Source: CBDFHB01 sp965250115 (GTDB lineage: Bacteria; Acidobacteriota; Vicinamibacteria; Marinacidobacterales; SMYC01). From it: 64,000 bases of DNA. Made by a program: the position numbers and the translations under genes. The notes below the pieces were generated by a model that was not told the origin of the DNA, made no database searches, and saw only the letters and a list, made by a program, of their open reading frames with translations. Each line of letters begins with the position of its first letter. Position 1 is the first letter of the stretch. Below are positions 34,901-42,048 of this stretch, one piece after another. Location of the stretch: positions 744,001 to 808,000 of the forward strand of contig CBDFNJ010000001.1 in the NCBI GenBank assembly GCA_965250115.1, given 5' to 3'.

Positions 34901-35552
34901 TCTCTGCCTGACCCGATTGGGACGCTCGGGCGAGGCCGAGGAGAGCCTGGGGCGAGCGGCGAGGGCTCTCGGAAAGAGAAAGCTCGTGGAGATCGAGCTG
35001 CTCCGCGATTTGGCGAGAGGTCGGCTATCGCAAGAGCTCGGAGACCATCGCAAGGCCATGCGACAGCTCGAGACGGTCGAAAACGACGCTCGACGATTCG
35101 GCCACTTGGCGCCCAAGCTCGAAGCATTGCTACACCTTGGCGATGCGCATCTCCGTGTCGGCGAGCCTCGGGAGGCGATTGAGCTGTTCCGAGAGGTTCA
35201 GGAAGAAGCCTCCAGCCGGCGACTCCGTCCCCTCATGGCAGAGGCATTTCTTGGAATGGCGGAAGCACAGTCGACGCTGGGCGAGGCTGTGTCCGCGCTC
35301 GAGCTCGTCGAGAGGGCCACGAGACTGGCCGAGTCCCTCGAGGCTCGCCCTTTACTCGTTCGAGCGCTTCGCCTCGAGGCCGCGATCGCGAAGAAGGCGG
35401 GCGCGTTCGAACGCGTGGCCGTTGCGGAGAGCAAGTGCCGGGAGCTCGAAAGTTGGCTGGCTCAGCACGACGCTCCCACCAACGCGTCCTCAGCGAGCGG
35501 ACAAAAAAAAATAGCGGCCTCGAAGTCAGCCGCTATTGTAAGAAAGTGCTGA
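31932..35552 (+). CDS. Ser/Thr protein kinase with TolB/FlgO-like domain and TPR array
   Basis: 1206 residues from ATG 31932. Order: a CPSCG zinc-ribbon-like start (19-23); a PknB-type kinase domain near 110-375 with LGEGSMGRVYKA, ALKTI, HRDLKPQN, DFGIAR and TPDYISPEQ; one membrane helix near 388-407; an extracytoplasmic TolB/FlgO-like domain (TIAVLPFHNQTQAADLEW) near 415-555; then about 14 TPR-like helical repeats to the end. All catalytic residues are present. The last 16 residues (from GQKKIAASKS) are written across an intrinsic terminator that serves the opposite strand. An upstream in-frame extension to 31770 lacks support. Confidence 0.9.
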   Translation: MTVELHSNSVSGGLDRVDCPSCGQSGASDRLECDQGGALLVDVFESDDSKTDPIQVIGGEGIPAEDQEFLRAANEAGLGESSPRESLSRLPTAIDYTGDLPRLFRFGDRYQILEKLGEGSMGRVYKALDLELDRPVALKTIRVEKGAGRDLLERFKQELILARKVTHKNVIRIYDLGEAEGMKFFTMELVVGKSLRDLLEESGTLSVAETLSFMKQMLLGLAEAHSEGVVHRDLKPQNVMVDGGGVLRIMDFGIARTADSATITGTSEMMGTPDYISPEQVKGEKADAKSDLYSFGIILYELLTGETPFSGETAVSKIVARLQTTPKPPRSLNAEIPGYLERIIVKCLEVDPELRYASAEEVLKDVEREQVDRSLWPRVRKAISRRKGWVFATAAALAAVLAWTLVPDPQPIDVTTIAVLPFHNQTQAADLEWMENGLADLLITDLSQSRALRPLMADSIHSVLQVLGKTDETRLDEETHGVVASRTGADFTLSGRFLQANEKLRVDLSLRRSTTGVDTIVKVEGRSSEVFTLVDAIAEKVSDELAPNAWRRKRSSENIPLEAVRAYQQGLLALRDGAHQSAVPKFREAVEHYSEYAMAHAKLAEALFHMGDQASASQAIERARELETDKQLPTLETYQLHAIAARIEDDPEAAVETYRELSDLYPESPDILFNLASSLETAGEIAEATDTYQRVVAKSPDYGGAILGLGRPLVVSRKPDQAIEVLEEALEAGYFQGDAESLGMAYSVLGVAHRALGKYDAALVELRKSLEHRRGADDKRGIAATLTNLAGVHLELGEHEAASSLLTESLAVAREAENSTMESFALVNLANVRRNIGELDSALEYFRWSLTIEWEKKDHKELADRMNEVGLTYFSRGLYADAETYLEQAKVHLAVSDMPDEKAANLLLLGSIYRMKGAYTESVQALLGAVPLFLDAGLPGGAAAARTELSAIYLAQGRLRDALSSADRAVTESEPSGDFETHARSLIQRALCLTRLGRSGEAEESLGRAARALGKRKLVEIELLRDLARGRLSQELGDHRKAMRQLETVENDARRFGHLAPKLEALLHLGDAHLRVGEPREAIELFREVQEEASSRRLRPLMAEAFLGMAEAQSTLGEAVSALELVERATRLAESLEARPLLVRALRLEAAIAKKAGAFERVAVAESKCRELESWLAQHDAPTNASSASGQKKIAASKSAAIVRKC
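35503..35536 (-). terminator. Intrinsic terminator of the 19-codon gene
   Basis: On the minus strand an 8-bp stem (ATAGCGGC pairing with GCCGCTAT, arms 35529-35536 and 35511-35518) with a 10-base loop is followed by a run of nine T. It is placed 26 bases after the small ORF and inside the 3' end of the kinase gene on the other strand. Confidence 0.85.
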
Positions 35553-35561
35553 TGAGCAGCT

Positions 35562-35621
35562 CTAGAACTGCTTGCCGTGCTGGCCGGACCAGCCGGATCG
35601 AATCCGTGTCTTCACCTGCAT
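35562..35621 (-). CDS. 19-residue cationic peptide, possible signal or RiPP precursor
   Basis: A 19-codon ORF, MQVKTRIRSGWSGQHGKQF, ending in TAG. It has everything of a real gene: AAGGAGG at 35636-35630, eight bases before ATG 35621; a TTGACA/TATCCT promoter 55 bases further upstream; a strong terminator directly after. Net charge is about +5 with one Trp, four Gly-adjacent Ser/Lys positions and no cysteine. There is no double-Gly leader, so it is not a classic C39 substrate. It is divergent from the HATPase regulator and two genes away from a C39 exporter. I recognise no family with certainty; short peptides opening with V-K-T are known to me only vaguely. Alternatives are an sRNA with an incidental ORF, or a leader peptide. 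Confidence 0.55.
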   Translation of the reverse strand: MQVKTRIRSGWSGQHGKQF

Positions 35622-35676
35622 GGAAGCTTCCTCCTTCTGATGCTTACCCGCAGCGATACACCGATGAACGTGTCGC

Positions 35677-35705
35677 AGGATAAACGGCCCTTTTCGTGGT
35701 GTCAA
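35677..35705 (-). promoter_or_regulatory. Sigma70-like promoter of the 19-codon gene
   Basis: TTGACA (35705-35700), a 17-base spacer and TATCCT (35682-35677) on the minus strand. The predicted transcript from about 35670 to the terminator at 35503 is roughly 165 bases. Confidence 0.75.
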
Positions 35706-35739
35706 CCCTACAGATCAGTGTAAAAAAGTAACATGTTAT

Positions 35740-35935
35740 GGGGACTTCCCCCCGACTCGTAAACCCTTGCTAGCGTAGGGGAAACCCCTCTCCCTTGAAG
35801 CCGAGACGAGCCCGACGTCGTTGCGAAACCCTCTCTTAGATTGACTATGAATTCTTAAGAACATTGACTATTATGAGACAATCTGATTGAGCGAATTGAC
35901 AATGTCACCTTACAGATGTTGTCTATTAATTGACA
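35740..35935. promoter_or_regulatory. TTGAC repeat array upstream of the HATPase regulator
   Basis: This AT-rich divergent gap holds TTGAC at 35841, 35864, 35896 and 35930, three of them inside small dyads: ATTG...CAAT around 35863-35882, TGACAATGTCA at 35897-35907, and TTGTC...GACAA at 35919-35934, directly against the ATG. Two other short palindromes, GGGGACTTCCCC (35740-35751) and AGGGGAAACCCCT (35777-35789), lie nearer the small peptide gene. The layout suggests an autoregulatory operator for a divergent pair. No Shine-Dalgarno precedes the regulator ATG, so its mRNA may be leaderless. Confidence 0.5.
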
Positions 35936-36967
35936 ATGAGCGTCAGGACGAAAGACCGAATCCTGAAATACCTCGGTTCCCATCCGGGGGCGGGAGGCAA
36001 GGCGCTGCGCGAGCACCTGGGTGTCAGCCGACAAGCCTTGAGCGTCCACCTTCGCGATCTGGTCCGCGAGGAAAAAATAGTCAAGTCCGGTTCCACGCGT
36101 GGGGCAAGCTACCAGCTGGCCGGCTCACAACCGCAGCCTCGGAAAGCGTCGCGGCGCGCCGTGCTCGAGGGCCTCGACGAAAGCCTCGTCTACGACGAGC
36201 TCGCCACGCGATTGAACTTGGGCTCTGAGCTTCGAGGCAACGTGCGCGCTTTGGTGCGCTACGGCTTCACGGAAATGCTCAACAACGCCATCGATCACTC
36301 GAAAGCCGAAACCTGCAACGTCTCTCTGGAGATCGATTCGGCGAAGGTGGCTTTCGACGTGAAGGATCGCGGGGTAGGAGCGTTTCACTCCATCGCTTCC
36401 AAGTTCTCGCTCCCCGACGAGGAAGCCGCGATGATCGAGCTCCTCAAGGGCAAGACCACGACGGCGCCGGAGCGCCACACGGGAGAAGGGATCTTTTTCA
36501 CCGCCCGTGCCGCCGACGAGCTCACACTGCGCTCCCACCGTCTCCAGCTGGAGTGGAGCAAGAGCCGAGACGACGTCTTCGTCTCCGAGAGACGCCACAT
36601 CGAGGGCACCCACGTAAGCGTCACGTTGTTTCACGCCACACGACGCCGTTTGGAGGACGTCTTCCGGGAGTTTGCTCCGGCAGATTACGACTACGAATTC
36701 CAGAAAACGAGAATTCTCATTCGGCTGCTGCGGCGTGACTACGTCTCGCGTTCAGAGGCCAAGAGGCTTCTCACGAACCTGGACAAGTTTCGGGAGGTTC
36801 GGCTCGACTTTAGAGACGTACAGTCGGTAGGCCAGGGCTTCGCGGACGAGGTTTTCCGCGTCTTCGCTCGAGAACATCCTGACGTCCTAATCGTGCCGGC
36901 GCGCGCGTCACCCGCGGTTTTGGCCATGCTTCGCCACGTCGGCTACGCGGGCGCGGGCGAGCACTAG
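35936..36967 (+). CDS. Winged-helix / HATPase / STAS-like (DUF4325) regulator
   Basis: 343 residues. Residues 3-60 are a winged helix (TKDRILKYLGSHP, HLGVSRQALSVHLRDLVREEKIV). Residues 80-230 are a GHKL ATPase: N-box EMLNNAIDHSKAE, G1 VKDRGVGAF, and G2 TGEGIFFTAR. Residues 255-335 resemble DUF4325 (DFRDVQSVGQGFADEVFRVF), a STAS-like fold. The N box keeps Glu and Asn, so it can probably bind ATP and may phosphorylate its own STAS-like part or a partner. No His-phosphorylation domain is seen. The combination points to a one-component transcription regulator. Start ATG 35936 sits in a TTGAC dyad without a Shine-Dalgarno. Confidence 0.82.
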   Translation: MSVRTKDRILKYLGSHPGAGGKALREHLGVSRQALSVHLRDLVREEKIVKSGSTRGASYQLAGSQPQPRKASRRAVLEGLDESLVYDELATRLNLGSELRGNVRALVRYGFTEMLNNAIDHSKAETCNVSLEIDSAKVAFDVKDRGVGAFHSIASKFSLPDEEAAMIELLKGKTTTAPERHTGEGIFFTARAADELTLRSHRLQLEWSKSRDDVFVSERRHIEGTHVSVTLFHATRRRLEDVFREFAPADYDYEFQKTRILIRLLRRDYVSRSEAKRLLTNLDKFREVRLDFRDVQSVGQGFADEVFRVFAREHPDVLIVPARASPAVLAMLRHVGYAGAGEH

Positions 36968-36980
36968 TTCTTCGCGGCCA

Positions 36981-38786
36981 TCACGGATGGGCGACGACGA
37001 CGAGAGATTTCGCCCGATCGCGGGCGCAGATGAGCGCGCGACGAAGGTTCCCGGGATCGAGGGCCGCGAAGCTCTCGTCGAGAAGCACGAGATCACCGCC
37101 CTGAAGCAGCGCCCGCGCGAGGAAGGTGCGACTCCGCTCGCCGTGAGAGAGCTGCCAGCCCGTCTCGCCGACGAGCTGGTTCATCCCCCCGGCATCTTCT
37201 CGAGAAGCTCTCCGAGACCGAGCTCCGGGGCAAGACCTTCGGCCTCCTGCCAGTCCTTAGCACTCGGCGGCCAACGGCGTCCCATCAAAAGGTTGAAGGC
37301 GAAGGTCTCGGTGAAGACGTGGCTCTCGTGAAACTGAGGGGCCGTCGCGATCCGCCGCGTCCATCCGTGCGCTCCCAGGCTCTCCCGATCGAGTCCCTTC
37401 AGACGAAGCCGACCGGACGTCGGTGTCCTGAGTCCGTTCAGAAGCGAGAGCAACGTCGACTTGCCACCTCCGGAGGGAGACGTCAGAAGAACGCGGTCGT
37501 CAGGTCCGAGGCGAAAGCGGCCGTCACGAATCGTCGCTTCGGCGCGGCCGGGATACTGGAAGAGAAGATCCTCGGCAGTCACGGTGGCCGCCTCGTTCTC
37601 GGCGCGCGCATTGGGATCCCCTGGAAGAGGCTCGCGGCTGGCCGCGCGAAAGAGTGGCTCGACGCGTCCCCAGGCGATGACGGCGTCGAGGAGCGCAGAC
37701 AGACCGTCCGTGAGTTTCTTCAAGGCTCGCGACGCCAGGATCGTGCCGCCGAGACCGACGGCCACCCGCTCTATGCTCGCTCCACCGCCGACCATGGCGG
37801 GAGCGAGGCCGAGAAGGCCGATCGGAAGCCAGGCGCGATGGGCGACTGCGAGAAAGCGCTTCAGATGGTCCACCTCGCGCGATCGATCGAGATAGCCCGA
37901 AAGGCGTGCGTCTTCTTCGTCGTACTACGCCTCGGGCGCTTGCTGCGCGAGCCGGGTGCGATGGCCGACCATGAGCTCGAGGAGCGCGGCCATAGAGAGC
38001 AGTCCCCCCGAGAGCGCGAGTGACTCCACGGCTTCGGACTCGAAGACTCTCGCGAGGTGTCGGCCGGCGCCGTCCCGCCGGGTCTCGTCCGGCTCGAGAC
38101 GCATCGCGCCGAGAAGGAGTCGCCTCTTGAGAAGACCTCCCGCCGCGACGGCGATCTTTCCCTCGTACCACGTCGAGAGCATGCGAAAGGGAAGCATGGT
38201 CAGAAAGACGAGCGCCCAGGCGGAAAGCCACCCCCAGTCGATGCGACCGCTGAGCGCACCGCGGCCGATGAGCCACCAGGAAACGATGAAGAGGCCGTAG
38301 TCGATCGCGTAGGTCGACGCGAAGGCGAAAGCGAGCGACTTGAGCCGCGTGTCTTTGACCTCGTCTCGGAGAGAGCCCGGACGTTCCCTGAGAAGCCACA
38401 CCCGCTCGCGGACCACGCCGCTTTTTCGCTCGGTGGTGAGGTGTTCTTTCGCCCGCCGCCGCGCGTCGGGTGCGAGGTCGAGAGAGTCGACTACGCTCTC
38501 TACCTCATTCGGACCATCGCCAGTCGTCTCGCGTTCGAGGGCTTCCACGGGGTACAGGCGTTCGCTTCCCCGCTCGTCTAAAACACGAACGTTCCTCGAG
38601 CCGCCACGCGTCATGAGAAGGAATCGACCGCGCTCGAGAGCTAGAATAGCTGGAGCGCCCGAGCACAGGAACTTCGGCACTTCGGCCTTCGACAGTGTGA
38701 GTGGTTGCGCTTCAACGCCTGCGAACCTCGCCGCGGAGACGAGCCACTCGTCGAGCTCTCCTTCGGGCGGCGGCGCGAGCGCTCAT
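36981..38786 (-). pseudogene. Peptide-exporter ABC protein (second of a C39 pair), broken
   Basis: The readable path has an N-terminal region (ALAPPPEGELDEWLVSAARF, continuing to PKFLCSGAPAILAL), membrane helices (YAIDYGLFIVSWWLIG), and an ATPase with SPSGGGKST, LSHGERSR, LVLLDESFAALDP and VVVAHP. Breaks: no start codon in frame after the probable ATG 38786 (a small indel there), an in-frame TAG at 37925-37927 after LAQQAPEA, and a one-base shortage in a G6 run (37185-37190) between EKMPGG and MNQLVGETGW. By comparison with family layout, two membrane helices before MVGHRTRLAQQ also look missing. This family exports ribosomal peptides together with a C39-bearing partner. The signature LSHGE is divergent from LSGGQ. 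Confidence 0.75.
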
Positions 38787-41095
38787 CGATTCTTCCTTCG
38801 CGCAATCGAAAGCGCCGCCATGAGCTCTCAGACCAGAGCGCCTCGAGCTCTCGATCGGCGTCGCGGAGACGAGCGAAGCGAGATCCCGGAGCCTCGAGAA
38901 GCGCTTTCGGCGATCCATCCTCGGCGAGGCGTCCCCCTTCGAGAACGAGCACACGGTCGAAGCCCTCGGCTTCGGCGATGTCATGGGTCACGCAGAGCAG
39001 CGTCGCGTCCCTCCACAGTCGACGCGTACGAGCGAGAAGCTCTCCCCGCCGCTCCCGATCGAGCCCTCCGCCTTCGCCAAGCGGCCTGCTCCCTCCGTCG
39101 GGGAGACCTTGGAGCACAGACCGCAAATCCGCGAGCTCGAAGACGGAAGCGACGTCGCGCGCGTCGTTTCCGTAGCGCAGATTCTCGACGAAGCTTCGAT
39201 TCCAGATCTGAACCTCCGGGTCGACCCAGGCGATCTCACGCCTCACCGACGCGAGACGGTCGCCGCTCAAGATCCCCCCGTCGACGACCACGCGGCCCTC
39301 GTCGGGAAAGTGCCAGCCGAGCGGCAGACTGAGCAGGGAGGTCTTTCCCGCACCCGAGGGGCCCACGATTGCCACGTGGCTTCCCGGCTCGATGACGAGG
39401 TCGATCGTCTGAAGGATCGCGTGGCCGGCAGGGCGCAGGTTCACTCCCTCGAATCGAAGGGACATAGCACGGGAGTCCGCTACCTTCGAGCTCGAACCAT
39501 CCGCCTTGGGCGCGACCTCGGTCTCCTCGAGGGCACGCAAGGGCTCCCCGAGTCGCAAGCTCACGTTCCGAAGCGCCGGATAGCGCCAGCAGAGAGAAAC
39601 GAGCTCGAGCCCGAGGACGGGAAGGTTGAGCGCCCAATAGGCGAGTAGAAGGACGGCGGCCGTTTCTCCCCCGGCGCCTAGATAGGTGAACAGCAGAAAC
39701 ACGATGAGACCGTAGCCGGCAAGGAACTGCGCGCCACTCAGACCAACGGCGACCCGCTGCAAACCGAGCCTCGCACGCGCCCAGTGCACGAGCAGAGCCT
39801 CGTGCTCTTCTCGCATCGCGCGCTCCGCGCCATGAGCTTTGAGGGGGACGAGACCGAGCAGCGCATCGAGGTAGAAGCAACTCAGTCCACCCAGGTGGCT
39901 CCTCACGCGAAGGTCGCGCTCGTGTAGAAGCCTCTGCCCGGCGATGGGAATCACGAGGGCCGCGACGAGCATCAGGAGAACGAAAGGCGCGGTACCTGGC
40001 GCGAGCCAAACGATGGCAGCCGCGGTAAGAGCGAGCTCGAAGCCGGCGCGCGCAACCTGCCCGGTCAGTTGCGGTACGGTCCTCAACAGGTGGCTCGAGT
40101 GGTTGCGCTCGGCCATATCCGACACGAGACGACTTCGAAAATAGCGGTCCGAGAGACGAGCTACTTTCCGCTGAAGCGCGAGACGAAGCCGCGACGAGGA
40201 GCGACGGAGCCGCCCTACCCTCTTCGAAGACCTGCCGGAGCAAGTCGCGGAGCGGGCGCTCGGGAGTTTCGTCGCGGGCGGCATCGATGCGCGTTGAAAA
40301 AGAGCTCACTTCCACCGGCTCTTCGCTCGGCCGGACGAGCACGGCGCCGCGGACCTCGAGCATCGCGCCTTCGCCCGGCCGCTCAGACCGCGCAGACCAT
40401 GCAGAAAAGTAGCGCTCGGGAATTGCGCCAGGTTGTTGCTTTTCTTTCTCGTAGAGAGCCCGCGCGAGCGCGAGACCGTCCCGTCCGAGGCCCGCAGCGG
40501 AAGCAGCTCGGAAGTCGGCGTCGAGGTCCGCGAGCGAGCGCCAGTCAGGATCAGAAAGAGCCTCTCCGAGGAGCGCGGAGGCCTCCTCGGCAGACGCACC
40601 GACAGCCGCGAGTCGGCGAGAGAAGCCGGCCGTCGCTTCCTTCGCACCCGCCCAGGCTCTCCAGTCCTCGGCCGCAACCTCCATCCGGTGCTCGAAGAGC
40701 TCGGCCATGAGCTCGACACGCGTCAGCCAGCGACGGCCGGAGGCGGGATCCATGACTTGGACGAGGCCATGAAATACGTTCCAAATCACGACGAAGTGGG
40801 AATTGCCGTTGGGCAGGCGGAAGACGGCGACGGCGGGCAGGTTCCGAGAGCCCGCGAGCAGCACGTGGTCTCTCGGCACGAGAACCTGCTCGGCCGGCAA
40901 GCCAAAGTAGGTCGCAAGCTCCTCGAGAGTCTCGATAGCCGTGCCATCGACGTCCGTTTGGCAGGCTTCACGGAGCCTCCCGTAGCTCACGGGAATGCCG
41001 TGGCCCTCGAGAAAGGCCTTCAAGGCTGCCGGACCGCAGTCCATTGCCGAGGACTGCACGACCTCCGGGATGAGCCTCTTTCTGCCAGCTGCCAT
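38641..41095 (-). pseudogene. C39-peptidase ABC exporter (PCAT type), with deletions
   Basis: The N-terminus is an intact C39 peptidase: Gln and Cys in VQSSAMDCGPAALKAF, His in SNGNSHFVV-like GNSHFVVIW, Asp in VMDPASGRRW. A linker to about residue 275 follows in frame. Near 40190 the frame changes, and the first membrane helices expected there are absent; the path resumes at RLRLALQRKVARLSDRYF. Walker A is GPSGAGKTS and the Q-loop is WVDPEVQIWN, but LGEGGGL runs directly into DRERRGELLA, so the ABC signature and Walker B (about 30 residues) are missing. The H-loop CVTHD remains. Such proteins cleave and export leader-bearing peptides. As written it cannot hydrolyse ATP. Confidence 0.78.
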
Positions 41096-41292
41096 GGTAG
41101 TTTCGGGCGTGAGGCAGTGTACCAGTTCTAACTCTTTTATCCAGAACCTTTAAGACTCAACGAGGACTTGTCTCGATGGGACGCTTTGAGTACAATCGCT
41201 TGTTTCGCGCCGACGGGGGTACACACCTCGCCCAGAAGGGCGGCGCGGCATAAACAACGGTCCAAACCAATCGAACAGGAGGTACACGTTCT

Positions 41293-42048
41293 ATGGAACC
41301 CGCTTCCTCGAAATCGATGATCGAGGCACTCGGTCTTACCAAGTACTACGGTCCGTTCATCGCGACCGAGAACATCACCTTCGCCATTCCGCAAGGGCAG
41401 ATCGTTGCCTTCCTCGGACCCAACGGTGCCGGTAAGACCACGACCATGAAGATGCTCTCGGGTTACCTCGCCCCGAGCGAAGGGGCGGCGAGGATCGCCG
41501 GGCTCGACGTGCACAAGGAGCGAATCGAAGCTTCCAAGCGGCTCGGCTATCTGCCCGAGAACGGCCCGCTCTATCCGGACATGACGCCGCTCGAGCTCCT
41601 CACGTTCTTCGGAGAGGCTCGCGAGCTCGGCCCCAAACTGTTGAGAGAGCGCATCGATGCCGTGCGTAGCCTCTGCGCGCTCGAGCAAGTCCTCGAGAAA
41701 CCCATCGGGAAGTTGTCCCGAGGATTGCGACAACGTGTGGGGCTCGCGCAAGCGCTTCTGCACGACCCGGACGTTCTCATCATGGACGAGCCCACGGCCG
41801 GTCTCGACCCCAATCAGATCCGCCAGTTCCGCGAGAACATCAGGACGCTGGGACGAAACAAAACGATTCTCATCTCGACCCACATCTTGCAGGAGGTCGA
41901 GGCCGTGGCCGACTACGTGCTCTTCGTCAACAACGGACGGATGGTCTTCGAAGGTACGCCCGCGGAGTTGAAGGACGGCGCCTCACTCGAGAAGCCTTTC
42001 TATCGTCTGACCCACCAGGCCGACGAGGAGGCGAGCGTCAATGTTTGA
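41293..42048 (+). CDS. GldA-like ABC transporter ATPase
   Basis: 251 residues with AGGAGG ten bases before ATG 41293. Walker A is GPNGAGKTT, the signature is LSRGLRQRVGLAQALL, Walker B is VLIMDEPTAGLDPNQ and the H-loop ISTHI. The opening IEALGLTKYYGPFIATENITF is typical of the GldA/CcmA-like single-chain ATPases. It overlaps the permease gene by 8 bases, and forms with it and the DUF4340 gene a three-gene unit known from many non-gliding bacteria, whose substrate is undefined. Confidence 0.88.
   Translation: MEPASSKSMIEALGLTKYYGPFIATENITFAIPQGQIVAFLGPNGAGKTTTMKMLSGYLAPSEGAARIAGLDVHKERIEASKRLGYLPENGPLYPDMTPLELLTFFGEARELGPKLLRERIDAVRSLCALEQVLEKPIGKLSRGLRQRVGLAQALLHDPDVLIMDEPTAGLDPNQIRQFRENIRTLGRNKTILISTHILQEVEAVADYVLFVNNGRMVFEGTPAELKDGASLEKPFYRLTHQADEEASVNV

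Noticed and set aside
35562..35621. Double-glycine leader peptide cleaved by the C39 domain
   Set aside because: The 19 residues contain no GG or GA leader site and no core after one; any link to the exporter rests on position only.
36981..37184. Independent 67-residue ATPase fragment gene
   Set aside because: It is the ABC signature, Walker B and H-loop end of the exporter ATPase, separated only by the G6 frame change.
239..37927. Genome-wide recoding of UAG
   Set aside because: TAG is used as the ordinary stop of purD, purS, purF, the MBL gene, the DUF4340 gene, the PARP-finger gene and others, with the next gene starting at once, so UAG cannot be a general sense codon.
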